Shown in pieces: positions 14,701 through 28,865 of a DNA stretch of 64,000 nt. Made by a program: the position numbers and the translations under genes. The notes under the pieces are model-generated. The model saw only the letters and a list, made by a program, of their open reading frames with translations. It was not told the DNA's origin and did no database searches. Each line of letters starts with the position of its first letter. Position 1 is the first letter of the stretch. This DNA comes from Hypomyces perniciosus (lineage: Eukaryota > Ascomycota > Sordariomycetes > Hypocreales > Hypocreaceae), in NCBI GenBank assembly GCA_008477525.1, contig SPDT01000001.1, positions 1,240,001 through 1,304,000 of the forward strand, written 5' to 3'.

Positions 14701-17567
14701 TAAAGAAAAAGTTTATATAATACTATAAGTAATATAATAAAGATTGATTGGAATTATATATAGTATAACTCTAAAACCTTTATCGCTATAAACCTATAGG
14801 AATATAGTCTGCGATAAATTAATTGCTTTAATATTAATACCTCTATTAAAAGCTTAATAAAAGAAGTTAAAGGATAGTAATACTATATTTTTATAATATC
14901 GCGAAAGTAATACTATTAAAGCTGCTTTGACTAGTAATAGCTTTTAAAAGGATTAAAGAAATTAATAATTTTAAAGATTTAGTATATATTAAACTTTGGA
15001 TACTTTTTTTTAATAAAATATTAGCAGAGTTTAATATTTAAAAACCCTATTTTCAGGAGTTTAATAAAAGATTATTTAAGACTAGGGATTTATTAGATTT
15101 ATTTAAGTTAGAGTTAAGCCTAAAGGCGAGAAAATGGAAAAAAGAATAGCTTAAACCTATAGAACTAGCTATAACTTTACAGCTTAAAAATTAAATAAAC
15201 ACTTTATCCTCAAAATTTAATAAACTAGTAATTTAACTCCTTTAATAAAAGGAAAAAGCAATTAATTTAAAAGAAAAAGAATATTGTTATATTACTATTA
15301 ATAGCAATAAACTTAAATAAAGACTTTTTACTTTAATAATTACTATTAATAATATTAATATAATAAACCCTTTATATAATAATATATTAAATACTTTTTT
15401 TATTAATTATTTAAAGGCAATTGCTAATATTAAATATTATTAATATTATATAAATAAAAGCTATTTCCTTTAGAACTGTACTAAACTGGCCTATAATACA
15501 ACCTATAGGTTTATAATATATAACTTAGCAGTAAAAATAGTTTAGGTAAGCCTGCAGAAAACCTTAGTTTTAGCTTAGTTTATTATAGTAGTTATAACTA
15601 TTAAAACCTATATATAAAAAATACTAGCGCTTTAGGTAGAATTATATAAAGCTTAAAATAAGGTTTTGTTAAGCCTATTATTTGCAAAAAGATAAAATTT
15701 AGCTTTTTTAATTAAAAACTAAACCTTTATAAAACTAAACTTTTTAATACTGTTTATAAAGAAGTAGAGTATAAGGAGATATTTAAAATTTAAATACTAT
15801 AAAAGTTAAATATCATCCCTGTAAAAAGACTAATAATAAATATTATATACTTTATAGGTAAAGAGTAAATAATTGCTAGTAAAAGAGATAATATAGGAAT
15901 AAAAGGGATTAAAAAGATTTCTATAAACCTAATTAAAATAAACCCTTTAAAGGAACCTTTAAATAAATATCATTAAGCTAGCTTAATTAAGGAATTATTT
16001 AATTAAACTCTTTTTATTAACCCTATAACTAGGAAAGGATAAAAGTGCGTTTAGATAATTAATAAAGTAAATAAATAAGTTAAAAAAGAGCTATTACCGC
16101 TTTAATTAAAAGAGTTAACTAAAAAAAAGTAATTATATTTAAACCTTATACTTATAACTTTAAAGGCTATATTATTTAGACTATAATATAATAAAAAAGA
16201 TAGAATTAAAGGCGTTAAAAATAAAAAAGAATTGTTCAAAATAAAGCAAGTTAAAATAATAATTTAAGCTGCAATTTTAAATAATATAATTAAATTTAAG
16301 ACTAATACTCTTTTAAATACTATTTTAGAATTCGCAAATACTTTAAAAATAGACTTAATTGCAAAATTATAAAAGATTGCTAAAATATAATTTTATAAAA
16401 AAATTAACTTAACTATCTTTAAATATACTTTATATTAAGTAATATCTATCTCTATATATAAATACCCTTTAAAAGAAAAACTATTCAAAACACTGAATGT
16501 AATTATATATATAAAATTAACTATATAAATTATTTAATTACTATAAAACTAACCTTTTCAAGCTATAACCTTATAACCTTTACTAGTAAAGGGATTATTA
16601 AATAAAGAATTATTTAATCTTAAAGACTTAAATTGATTACTACCTTTAGAAATATACTTTTATAAGCTAAAATAATTAAATATAACTATTAACTATAAAG
16701 TAAATCATTTATAAAAGTCTATAACCTAGATTTATATAGTTTAAATAGGAAAGATCCTCTATTATTTATAAAACCTACTGCAGATATAAATATAATTAAA
16801 AGAGCCTAATAGTATATTTATCGAAGTATTTATAGACTTAAAGTTAAAAGGAAATATTATTTCTTATTAACTAGCTATAAAATATAACATAATAATATAC
16901 CCCTATAAAGCAGTTAATATTATATTTAATAATAGTAAAGTAAATATATATAGCAAAACTATTATTTAGGTATATATAAGCAATATATAAATAGCAGCTA
17001 GATTTTATATTATATTTAATAAAGTCTTAATGCCTTTTATTTTTAAGATACTATTTATTTAAGCCGCACAGCTAATATTTAATTATACACCAAAGAATAA
17101 AGATTTATATATAAAATATAAAATAAATAATATTTAAATTATTACCTTAACTACTAAAGCTATCTATTAAAAATATAAAATAAAGGCATTATATAACTTA
17201 AAGCTAAAATAAATATTAACTTTATACTTAAATATAAAGTTAATAAAGCAGAAAAAAGTTTAAAAAACCCCCACTTTACTTTGAAAAAGGAGGTTTTATA
17301 TAAACTATTAAAGTAAACTAAAAAAAACTTAATTTAGCTACTATTAGGTAATAAATTAAAAAATTAAATAAAAGTAATAAAAAAAGCAGTAAAAGAGTTT
17401 AAAAAAGTAAAGGAATAAAAAAGAAAGTTTTAAAAAAAGTATAAAAGCATAAACGGATTGAAACTAATACTATATATAAAAAAAATGTATAAAAATCTAT
17501 CTAGTAAATAATACCTTATTTAATAGTTTTATTCCTGCTAAAAGTCAATATTAAAAATAAAAAAAGT

Positions 17568-17586
17568 AAAAAAAAAAAAAAAAAAA
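17568..17586. repeat. 19-base A run
   Basis: An uninterrupted run of 19 A lies inside element C. It has no flanking duplication and is not at an element end, so it is recorded as a simple repeat only. Confidence 0.8.
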
Positions 17587-18029
17587 TTTAAACCCTAATA
17601 CCCCTTTTATTAAATATATTACCTTCAAGTTCTTATTAATTAAAGCTGAGTTAAAACTTATACTAAACCGCCTAGCAGTAATCTTAAAAATAATAAAAAG
17701 GAAACTAATTATATAAAAAACCGCAATCTTAATATAAATCTTGAAAAATAAAGAAATAGCATTTTCTTAGGATTTCACAGAAGATAAAAAGCTAAACCTT
17801 AAAATTGCCTTATTATAAACTATTTATATAATAAAGTATAACACTTAGCAGAGCAGCAATATCCTAATCCTTAAAGGCATAAAAAAGAAAATAATTAATT
17901 TACTATAAATATATATTAAAAAAGTCTTTTAAAAAAAGGCTATAGGCTATATAAAAACCTATTCTTTTTAATCTAAAAAAACAACAGCAGCCTCTACTTT
18001 ATTAACTCTATAATATAAATAAATAAAAT

Positions 18030-19160
18030 AACTATTAAGGACACTTTTATTCCCTTAAATATAGACTAATTTAATAAAGACTTTGCAGGTTATATAATAC
18101 TATTATTACTAGACTTTTTCTTAAGCTATAATTAAATCCCTTTTAATAAGAAAAGTTAAAATATAACTATATTTACAGGCCCTATTAGTCTTTTAAAATA
18201 CTGCACTCTTTTAATAGGCGCTATAAACTTAATAGCGCAATTTCAGTATATTATTCTTTAAATACTATTTAATTTTATACTTATAGTTTACTAACTATTC
18301 TTAAATAATATTATAGTATAAAGTTTAAAGTTTATATATAGCAGTAAAAAAGCAATACTTAAACTTTAACGCTATATTTTAAAGCATCTGCAAAACCTAA
18401 ATAAAACCCTAATAAATATTAAACTATCAAGATATACAATTTTAATAGTAAAATCAGTCTTTTATTAAAAATTCACTAAATTAATAAAATACTTATAGAG
18501 AATAAAAAGGTATTAATTAGCTATAGGCAAAATTATTAAAATTAAAAAATAAAAGAACTATAAAACTATTAATAAAGTTTAATCTTTTTTTAATTTAATT
18601 AGCTACTTTAAATATTAAATTAAAAATTTTGCGTAAATTACTAAGCCTTGAATAACCTTATTAAAAAAGACGCCCCTTAAAAGTAAATTAAAGAATAATA
18701 GCAAACTATGAATAAACTTAAAAAGCTTATTACTTCGACTTTAATATTAATAATATTAAATATAAATAAAAGATATAGGGAAGTAATCTTTATAGTTAAT
18801 ATTAATATAATAGGCTAAAGGGCTATTTTAATATAGATTATAAAAAAGAAAAGGCAACTAATTTAATATAAAAGTAAATATTAGCTTTTATCGGAAATAA
18901 AGTATAATGGTATAAAAAAGGAATATAAAGCTTTACTTTAAGCCTTTAAAAGGCTATATATTTATATTTATAGACTTTTATTTATATTCAAAATAAATAT
19001 TCAAGTAATTACTAATTAAATAAATAAAGGAATTAATAATCTCCTTAACAGATATATAACTTCATAGATTAATTATATCCTTTTTTTTAACTTTACTGCT
19101 AAATATATCCCTAGAAAAGAAAATATTATAGCAGATACTTTATCCTATAAACCAGTAACT
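18030..19160 (+). pseudogene. Reverse transcriptase and RNase H remnant of element C
   Basis: From about 18,060 the plus strand reads FNKDFAGYIILLLLDFF followed by ITIFTGPISLLKYCTL, IGAINLIAQFQ and FLNNIIV, the Gypsy RT core with the catalytic Asp pair changed to Asn. RNase H follows at 18,770-19,150, with EYKALL-AFKRLYIYIY, LFIFKINIQVITN and the terminal KYIPRKENIIADTLS. The RNase H variant is the type found in one fungal Gypsy lineage. Multiple TAG and TAA codons break both domains. Confidence 0.8.
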
Positions 19161-21247
19161 GCAATAAATAAAGTTAAAGCTAAGAAAGAAAGGGATTTAA
19201 AAGATTTTGTAGATATACATTTAAGTACAATTTCGTTTATACTATTAAGGGAAAAGTATAATATAGAGTCTTAATAAATTACGCAGTACCTTTAAATAAT
19301 ATAAAGACTATTTAATCTTTAAACTATAGACTTTTAGCAAGTTAAAAATAAAGTAAAAAGGTTTATTATAAAAGACAGGGAATTATAGGCAAAACTAATA
19401 AAACACTACTATTAGCCTATATTTATTTTTAATAGCGCAGCTATAAAGAAAATAACTATTTAACAGTATTATATAGAAATAGGCTATAAAGGCTAAAAGG
19501 TGACTTTCCAGCTTTTAAAGGAAAGATACTAATAGCTGCAGATATAAAATAATATATATAAAGCAGTAATATTATACCTTTAATGCTAAAGCTTTAACCT
19601 ATACTGCCTTAAAGAGCCAGCTATTATAATAAAACTAACCAGGCCTATAAAAAAAGTTTATTTTAATATTTAATATATTTTAAGTAACTGTAAATATATT
19701 TATTTATTTAACGGAAAATATAACTTTTATAAATAAATAAAAGTAAAACCTATACTTACTTTATTATCAGCAGTAATAATAAAGTTTATATTTAAATAAA
19801 TATATTAATTTAATATAATAATTTAGGCTATTATAAATAAAGGACTAGAAATAAAAAAGATATTCCTAAAAGTATTAATTAATCTAAAAGTTAAAATTAT
19901 TTAAATATTAATATATAATCTTAAAGTTAATACTGCAGTAAAGGTTAATTATTAAAGTTTAATATTAGCACTAGTAAAAATAGCTAAGCTTAATAAAAGG
20001 TAATTCTAGAACTTAAATAAAGCAATAATAGCTAATAGGTATATAGTAAAAAGCTTAATAAAGTACTTTATATTTTATTTATTATTTCACTAAGAACTAA
20101 TTTTTCCTTTAAAGGTAAAACTATTTATTTAGCAGCTAATTAATTAAAATAAAGTCTATATAATAAAAGATTAATTAATAGCGTATATGTATATACTGGA
20201 AAAAAAGAGGAAAATATTAAAATAGCTTAAGAGAAAGTTACTGCATTTCGCTAAATATTAGCTAAAAAGATAAATGCTAATAATTAATACTCGCTATAGA
20301 AAGCAACTAAACTGCTTTTCTTTAATGACTTTATTTTACTTTATAATATAAAGCGTTAAAGGGACCTTTTAAAAAATATAAAATTAAAAATATATTAACT
20401 AAGCCTATTTAAAATTAAGTTTTAAGCAGGTATAATAAAAGCATATAAACTAAAGATATTAAATAAAGTCCCGCTTAATAAAACTTACCTAAGCGAATAT
20501 TTAAAAAAGTTTATAAAAGATAAATTCGGCTAATAAATAGCTAAAAATAACAAAAAGACATTTATAAATAAAAACCTAAAAAAAAATAAAGACCTATTTA
20601 AAGGCAAAATAATTAATAAAGTCATAATTAAAGTTATTAATAATTAAAAGCTTAAAGAGCTTTATAGTAACTCTTTAACTGCTAAAAGAATATATAATTA
20701 ATAAAATTAAATAATTTAACTAAGAATTAAAGTATATACTTATAAGTTAAAGGAAGAAGAGATATTTTAATTAAATTATAGCCCCTTATAATACTTTAAG
20801 GTAATTATTCCTGGAATAAATTAAATAAGTTAGGATAATTACCTTTATATAAAGGATATATAGGTAAAGATAAGCGGCAATATTCTTAAAAATAGCTGCT
20901 AGGTACTGTTTTTAAAGGGGAAGAGACAGTTATTAATTAAAGTCTACTGCCCTGCCTATAAAAAATATAACTTAAGTATACTATAAGGAAAAGAACTATA
21001 AAATTAAATAATTTATTAACTATATTTCTTTATTAACTGTTTATTTTTTAATAGTAAAAGCTAAAATAAACTTCTAAACCTACTAAATTACTTAACTCTT
21101 TACTTTTTTATTTCCTTTAAAATAAAGAAAGTCCTTTATAAGATAAAAGGCTAGTAAAAGATTAAAATAGCTAGAGATTACTGGCCTAATAAAAGTAAAT
21201 ATTTAATCCTTCTTAAAGAAAGCAATAGCTATACCTCGGTCACTTTA

Positions 21248-21419
21248 TATTACAGCACAGAAAGGCAGGTCAGGGCAAAGATTATTGTTGTGCTGTAGAG
21301 AGCGAGAAAGCCCTGAGGCTCTACAGAAAGCTATAGCTAGGAACGCGTTGGGGCCTGGTTACGTGACCGGGGCTTACGTGACAGGGCGTCAATATTGCGT
21401 CACGGTCGGTGCCGTGACA
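21248..21419 (-). mobile_element. Solo LTR of the element B family
   Basis: This 172-bp copy, read on the minus strand, starts TGTCACGGCACCGACC and ends GCTGTAATA. It has the same length as the two LTRs of element B but clearly higher GC and fewer transitions. The 5-bp duplication CTTTA lies at 21,243-21,247 and 21,420-21,424. No internal sequence is attached, so it is the product of LTR-LTR recombination. It lies inside element C, which itself sits in an older B element, so the B family was mobile in at least two periods. Confidence 0.93.
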
Positions 21420-23376
21420 CTTTATTAAGGCTAATAACTAAGAAGATATCGCTAAATATAAAAAGAGGCCTTAAATTAAAGGCAATTTAAATAGTCCCTT
21501 TATTGGAAACCTAAGATAAAGATACAGTTATAAAAAAGGAATAAAATATATTCCTTAGCAGCTATAATAGTAATAGATTAAATCTAAAGGTACCCTTAAT
21601 AGAATTAAAGATTGCGCTATTTATAAAATAATATAAATAAAGCTTTATTATACTTTATTTATTTAAAAAAAGTATAAAAGAATTACGTATAAATATATAA
21701 AATCTCTGCTAGGATATAGATAGGCTTAAAAAGCTTTCCTTTAATAATATATATAATATTCTAAAAATATAACTAAAAGCCTTTAAAAGTGTAATATTAA
21801 AAGTATTCCTTAAAGGTATAACCTTTTATAAATAATAAAAGCAATAAAGATAATATAAATAAAAGGGAGAAAGTAATTTTTAAATAAATTAGTAAGTTTA
21901 ACCGACTAATATTAACATTACCTATAATCTAAATAGTAAAATACTTTTAAATTTAAATAAAGTTAAAATAAAGACGCTAATTAAATAATATTTATTTACT
22001 AGAGCTTTATTTAAAATAAATAGCTAAATAGAGAAATAAAACTAAGTTTAACCTTTTTAAAATAAAGAAATTTCGCTAAAGGTTTTCTTGCCTATAATAA
22101 GTATATTAATAAAGTCAGCTATATTAAACAATTAATAATAGGCTTTTTTAACAGGATCCTTTATAATTAAATAATAATTAAAAAAGGATTAAAAAGAAAA
22201 GAAATAAAAAAGAAAAAGGAAAATCAAAAATAAATAAATTATAAAGGCTACTTTAAAGGAGTAGTAATTTATATATAATAAAAAAACTACCTTTATATAC
22301 TAAACTGTATACCTATATTTATAAAAAGATAAAAATAATACTATACTTTACCTCTCTTTTTTCTCTTTATATATTTAAATATAATTTTATCTTACTATAA
22401 TTAAAGTATTACTTTTACTTTAAATCCTACTTTAGAATTATTTAATTATACCTATTTTCCTCTTTTACTATAATATCCTATTTAAAGAAAAACCTTTACT
22501 CTTTTACTTTATTTTTTTAGCCTATAAAAGATAAATTAAAAACTCTACTCTTTTATTATATTAGTTAAATATCTTTAAATTAAATTACAAACTTTTTAAA
22601 GTTAAATAAATAAAATCTTACTATTAGTTTTATTATAAGTCAATATAGCTATTAACTGCTATAAATTTACCTATAATGTAATTAATATACTAACAGCTAT
22701 TTATAACTACTTATTAAAACAGTAATCGGCTTAAGTGATGTTAAAAAGGAGGGCTAAAATGCAAGGATTTCTATGTAATTGGGTAACCTTCCTATTCTGG
22801 CTAGACCCAGAATTAGGCCCGACGCTAGGACTGAGTTCCGGAGGAACTTCAGTGTAAGTCAGGAAATTTCTGTTATCTTCAACGATAACAATTAAGCTAG
22901 GACCAGCTACCCCGCCTACCCTAGACTCAATACAATGGCCATAATGGCTATTGTGAAAAATCTGACCAAAATGGTTTCCCGTTTATATGGCCGTGAGTCG
23001 ATTTAACTGATTTTATATATAAATGAATTTTGCGGAAAATAGGAATGCGGCCATAAACCCAATTCTGCCACTGCACACCTATTATTAGGTCGGAGGACTA
23101 TTATAGAAGATAAAGCTATTATTCATACAATTCACTTCTACACCAGCCGCATATACACTAGATATTCTATAGCTTCTAGCTATTAGATTGTTTACAATTT
23201 AATTGTTTATCTATTGTTAACCTAACTAGACTCTTAGTCATTTCCTCATTGCTGCGTTAAGTGCACTTTCCTAGAAGCTGCACTTAAATGAGGTTCAGTA
23301 TAACCTTGTTATTTTAATAGGTTATAAGCCCGGGAGAGTTTTCCTTGGGTCTCTATTAGTGGATTTTTCTAGTGGT

Positions 23377-23508
23377 TACAGCACTTCCCTTAACGCTACT
23401 ATAGCACTTACAGCGGGTTTTTATAGTGCTTATCCTAATATTTACAGCACTTCCCTTAGCGCTACTACAGCACTTATAGCGGGTTTTTATAGTATTTATC
23501 TTAATGCT
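23377..23508 (+). repeat. Two tandem 66-bp units in the leader of Copia D
   Basis: Two adjacent 66-bp units begin TACAGCACTTCCCTTA at 23,377 and at 23,443. They share most bases, and their differences are mostly transitions. They lie just downstream of the 5' LTR, inside an open frame at 23,359-23,622 that shows the same duplication at protein level. I see no domain in that frame; it may simply be leader sequence. Confidence 0.75.
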
Positions 23509-23699
23509 TATATTAGCACTTTTAGGATCTTTGGCTATCTAAAGCTATTCCTAGGCTTCTACTGTAAATACTGTTACAGTTATAGTAGTACTACTACTAT
23601 TTTTACTATTTTTAGTAATTAATATATACTATATAGTATATTCCCTATTTTAATAGGATATAGGTCTAACAGCAGTATAAGTCGACCTATTAGGGCTTT

Positions 23700-25230
23700 T
23701 AGTAGCCCTATTTCCTTAATTAAGGATAATAGCTTTCCCTAGCAGTAAAAGGATCTATTTATTTAGGTGCAGAATATAAAATAAGAGCTTCAGGCGTAGA
23801 GGGCTTTTACTAAGACTGTTAAGGCATAGCTAAAGGGTCAGAATAATACTATGACCCAGCTAAATAATACTTTAATTAGCTTAGCTGCTGCTATCTCAGG
23901 TCTTTAATCTTAACGGACTATTAGTCTAATAGAAATTGATCCTGTAGCCCCTATATTAGTGCTAATATAAGCTCCTACTCTTATTCCTATACCAGTCCAG
24001 GTTCCATTTACATCTATTCCTTAACCCTAGAATACTATTTCTACTTTAAATAGTAGTTTTATTAAAGAGGCATTAAAAAAAGTCTATAGCTTTCCAGAAA
24101 GCTATAAGCTAATAGGCTTTAATAATTTTAATTAGTAGAAACAGTCCTTAAATATTATACTAAAGGCTATAGATTACTATGCTTTTATAGAAAATCCTAT
24201 AGTTGCTGATTCTTTATCTAATTTAAAACAGGCCCTATTACTTATACTAATTAAGGATAGTTTAACAGCTATTCCTGCTGTATCCATTACTTAGATTTAA
24301 AGCCTAAAAGAAGCATTTTTAGTATTAAAGAGACAATATAGTTACTTTAATACTTTATAAAAAGATTCCCTTTATAGGGAATTTCACTTATTAAATTATA
24401 GTAATTATAAAGGATCTTTAGCTGAATTTAATACTACTTTTAATAGCTTATTAGCTAAGCTAGCTATTTTAAAGGTTAATATTAATATACTAGATCAAGT
24501 AAATCAATATTTAAATGCCTTAGAAAAGACTTATCCTTAATAGGCTAAAAGAATTAAAGGAACTATTAGATCTAGCAGAGCTATTGGGCAATCTACTGAA
24601 GGTTTCAACATTCAGTTCTTTATAGCAGATATATTAGAAGAGACTAGGAATCTATCTTTAACTGCATATAAGGTTAATAAGGCCTCGGGCCCTTTTAAGT
24701 CCCCTAATTAAAAGCCAGCTTCTAATTCCAATAGAAGGAAAGGAAATTAGAAGAAACAAGGAAATCAGAAGAATTAGAATCAATAAAACCAGAAGCAAAC
24801 TATAGAGGATACTGCTTTTGCTAGTATATATCATCTAGCTACTAGGGAGCATAGCTTAAAAGAGCTGTTAAAAAAGTCTTCTACTAAAACTATTAGTAGT
24901 TTAGATAGTAATTGAAATCTTTTATATGCCTTAAATGCTAAAAAAGGCAAAAAGCCTTTTAAGCCTTTTAAATCTTTTAAAAAACCTAAATCCCTTAAAC
25001 TTCCTATTTAGGATAGTTTATTATATAATACTGGATCTATAGTTTATATAGTTAATTCTAGGAAATGGTTTATAGATTATAGACTTAATAAAGGGGACCT
25101 AGGTATTATCTATACTAGCGGGGGCCCTGTTACCTTTAAGGGAATAGGTATAGCTACTTTTAATATCTTTAATAAAGATAATAACTATAAAGAGATAAAA
25201 TTGCTAAATACCTTTTATTGCCTATAGCTA
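23700..25230 (+). pseudogene. Gag and protease remnant of Copia D
   Basis: The plus strand carries a gag-like region with Gln-rich, Asn-rich and Lys-rich stretches at 23,760-24,830. It then reads LLYNTGSIVYIVNSRKWF at about 25,020, the counterpart of the retroviral-type aspartic protease active site (normally D-T/S-G), with Asp now Asn. Stops are spread through the region. Position and order agree with a Copia polyprotein. Confidence 0.7.
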
Positions 25231-25800
25231 GATGTAAACCTTATGAGTGGTTTAAGGTATTACTAAGCTGGAGGATATATATAGTATAATACTCTTTTTA
25301 TAAAAACTATATAGCTAATAAGGCTATTAAATCCCTTAAAATATAGTTTTTTCCTTATAATTAAAGGATACACTACACTATACAGCTATATAAATAGCTA
25401 TAGAGCTTATAGCTCTATATAGGTTTAAATTCCTACTATTAGTAAGGAAAAGGCTTAGGAATATATTGCTATTCCGGAAGTAGTAGCTTCAATAAATAAA
25501 CAACCAACTAGATCTAGCCCTAGGCTTATAAAGAGGAATTATCTTAAGGAAAAGGATCCCTTTAAACTCCCTGAAACCCTAGGCTAAGTAAAGGAAAAGA
25601 AGCCTTGTATACCCTTATTGCCTGAGGAAATAGGGGGGAATAAGCCTATAAAGGATACCCTTATAGAGGAAAGGCCCTATATGCCTAGGGAATCCTCTAT
25701 TACTAAAGATCTAGAAGTTGTTAAGCTATCTGAACCAGAGGGAGATACTATTATTAATAGTAATTCTAGCTATAAACTGCTAAAGCTAGCCCTTTTATAG

Positions 25801-26700
25801 CATAAAAGACTAGGTTATATTAGCTTAAATCTGCTAAAAAAGACAGCTAAAATAACTACTAGAATTCCTAACTTTAATTCTATTAAAGAGACTAAATTCC
25901 ACTACCTAGCGTATAATAAAGGAAAAGCTATTAGGAGGCTTTATTTAAAGCCAATTCCTAATCCACTAGCCTCTCTAGATTATCTAGAAGCTAATACTTT
26001 CTCTATAAAGCCAGTGCCTTATAATAAGGCCCCTATTAGTCTTCTAATTATCAATAGAAAATTAAGATATAGGTGGCTATTCCTTTTAAGAGATCATAGT
26101 GGACCCACCCTTCTAGCTACTATATAAGGCTTTATAAATAGCCTGAAAATGCAGTATAACCGGTATCTTAAAGAATTTTATAATAATAGCGGAAAGGAAA
26201 TTAATCAAGAACTTTAGACCTAGTTCTTTTCCTTAGGAATTATATATTCCTATAGCAGCCTTTACATTTACAAGCAGAATGGTTTAATAGAACGCTTTAT
26301 TAGAGTTTTATTAGATAGGCTATAGGCTATTATTATAGCGGCTAACCTGCTATTATATCTCTAGAATTTTATAATTACTGCAGTTCTTAAATTAATTAAC
26401 TATATAGCTATTACTAATAGGGACTCCACCCTTTATTAAGAATTATATAAAGACCTAGACCTTAATAAGGATCATAAGCCTAATCTACGAAGATATAGGA
26501 TTATTGGCTTTTATTGTAAGGTATTTGTTCTGTAAGAATAAAGGGCTAAAGGCTATAAATTAGCCCCTAAAACTGAAACTGGGAGACTGCTAGCAGTTTT
26601 AGGTAGTAATACCTATCTTATCTATATTCCAACTAGATATATAGTCTTTAAATCGTTAACTATAAAGCTGTATAAAGATAAGATTCCTGAGCTTTAAATC
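25801..26700 (+). pseudogene. Integrase remnant of Copia D
   Basis: The segment opens with HKRLGYISLNLLKK, the degenerate pre-integrase HHCC motif (normally W-H-RLGH). It continues with FHYLAYNKGK and a core region ending in QNGLIERFIRVLLDRL, which matches the Copia integrase pattern N-G-ER-...-R. Several Trp and Gln codons are stops. The region from 25,618 upstream is open for 60 codons but belongs to the same polyprotein. Confidence 0.8.
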
Positions 26701-27072
26701 CTAGAGCCTACTATAGGTTAGGATAATAAGGAATTAAAGGGAGAAATAGAGCTAGATTCTATAAATTAAATAATTCCTAGCTTTTAGGATATTAATCCCT
26801 TACTCCCTGACCCTATTCCAGAGGGAGTACCTACTACTATTCCCCCTATTCCTAGTCTTATTCCTATACCAGTTATATAAGACTCTGCAGTTATAGAGGA
26901 TCCTATAGATATAGATATATCCCACTTTCTCTATAATAGCGTTAGAAAGCTAGCCTTTCTAGCTGCTGCAGCTTAAGACCCTCAAACGCTTAAGCAAGTA
27001 CTTTATAGTCCTAATAAAACTAAGTGGCTAGCAGTGATTTATAGCGAATTTGACCAGCTAGTCGAACAATAC

Positions 27073-27334
27073 TGTCAGAGACCCTCTTTGGGGCAGACGG
27101 ATCGGGCGAGGGGCTGCGACCCTAGGGAAGAGTAGAGGAGGTTGAAGAGCAGTCACTTGGAGGAGAGATAGATGCTAACAAGCAGGTAACAAGCCAGAAA
27201 CTAGTAGTTAGGTGTAGCAGCAGTAGTTTACTAGTCTCTGAAGTTCTATATCTTCGGGGACCACAGTTGCTCTTATATATGCATTCCGGCCCATGTGATA
27301 TCATGAGAGCTCCGGAGCTTCCGGTCTCCTGACA
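27073..27334. mobile_element. 262-bp solo-LTR-like insert inside Copia D
   Basis: The insert starts TGTCAGAGACC and ends GGTCTCCTGACA, near-perfect inverted ends, with the 5-bp duplication AATAC at 27,068-27,072 and 27,335-27,339. Removing it with one duplication restores the Copia frame as LVEQYTFTFIKRN. TG...CA ends, a 5-bp duplication and an internal TTATATAT box fit a solo LTR of another family. Its base composition is ordinary, unlike everything around it, so it arrived after the surrounding RIP. A small TIR element is the alternative reading. Confidence 0.85.
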
Positions 27335-27339
27335 AATAC

Positions 27340-28865
27340 ACCTTTACTTTTATTAAGCGTAATAGTCTTCCTAAAGGCAGGAATCCTATTACTAGTCGAT
27401 TAGTCTTAAAGACTAAGAAAGACCAGAATAATAGAATAGTTAAATTTAAAGCTAGGCTAATTGCTAGGGGCTTCCAATAACTAGAAGGAATAGATTTCAA
27501 CTAAACGTTTGCCTCAACAGCTGTTCTTTCTACCTGGTGGCTTTTATTAGCCCTAGCTACTATCTATAACTAGGAAATCGAACAAATCGACTTTATTGGT
27601 GCATTCCTTAACGGGATACTTAAGGAAACTATTTTCTTTAACTTCCCTGAAGGATTTAAAGACTATGCTAGTTAAGCTTCCCTTAAGATTAAGTCTATTC
27701 TTAGAAAGCTAGGTTATAACCCTGATATAGATTAGGTTATTCAGCTACAGAAAGCTCTTTACAGCCTAAAACAGTCCCCTAGAGAATGGTAACAGGCTCT
27801 ATAAGCCTTAGGAAATAAACTAGGATATAATCCTTTAATTTCTAACTCTGCTATTCTCTATAATCCAAACAACAGTATTTTTATTGTCACTTATATGGAT
27901 AACTGTCTTCTTATTGGACCAGATAAAGAAGCTATAGCCTAGCTAAAGCTAGCTTTTAATAAAGTCTATACTATAGAAAATAAAGGCGCTGCCTCTTTCT
28001 TTTTAGGGGTTTAGATAATTAGGGATAGAAAAAGAGGCCTTCTTTAGCTTTCCCAGAAACAGTATATTACTAAAGCTATAGAGTTTTTTAACCTTTAAAA
28101 CTCTAAGCCTATCCAATTACCCCTGCAGCCCTTTATTATAGCTAATAAGACTATAATTAAATTAAATAAAGCTAATACTAAGCTTTTCTAAGCTATTATT
28201 AGTACTATTATCTATTTAATAATTTATACTTAAGTAGATACTAGCTTTCTAGTTTAGTGGCTAGCTAGATAATTCTAAGGCCTATATAAAGAGCACTTAA
28301 ACGCAGCCTGTAACCTATTACAGTATCTGAATAGTACCTAGGATCTAGCTATTCAATATACTAGAAAATCTAGTCCTATACCTATTAGTTATTGCGATAG
28401 TGATTTTGCTGGGGATAAAGAATTAAGCAAATCGACTTATAGCTATATTATTATAGTTACTAATGGGCCAATTAGCTGGAAATCGAAAAGGGGCTTAACT
28501 ATCTGTCTTTCTACGCTAGAAGCAGAGTTCATAGCTCTTATAGAAGCTACCAGGGAGATTCAGTGGCTTATTGGCCTATATAAAGAGGTAGATCGACCAA
28601 TCAGACAGCCAATCTCTTTACTTAACGATAATAAAGGTGCTATTTCTACCTTAAATAACCCTACCCTTTATAATCAAATAAAACATACTCTATTGCGGTT
28701 TAATTATATTAGGGAATAGGTTAAAAATAGCGTTATTATAGTCAGCTATCTGGAAACCAGTAAAATAGTTGCTGATAGGCTTACTAAGCCTCTTCCAGGT
28801 CCGAAATTAAGGAACTTTATAAGTCTCCTTAATCTCAAGCTTTTACCTAAGGTCTATACCTAAAG
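27340..28865 (+). pseudogene. Reverse transcriptase and RNase H remnant of Copia D
   Basis: After the 262-bp insert the frame reads IVKFKARLIARGFQ and EIEQIDFIGAFLNG, then ALYSLKQSPREW and YMDNCLLIGP (normally YVDD). RNase H follows with YCDSDFAGDKELSKSTYSY near 28,395 and ISWKSKRGLTICLSTLEAEF near 28,480, finishing before KLLPKVYT and a stop at about 28,863. These are diagnostic Ty1/Copia motifs. In-frame TAG codons replace Gln and Trp throughout. Confidence 0.92.

Noticed and set aside
6528..21419. Large TIR element formed by the inverted 172-bp copies at 6,528 and 21,248
   Set aside because: The copies carry different 5-bp duplications. The copy at 6,528 pairs with the direct copy at 32,146 (TAAAT), and the copy at 21,248 has its own CTTTA.
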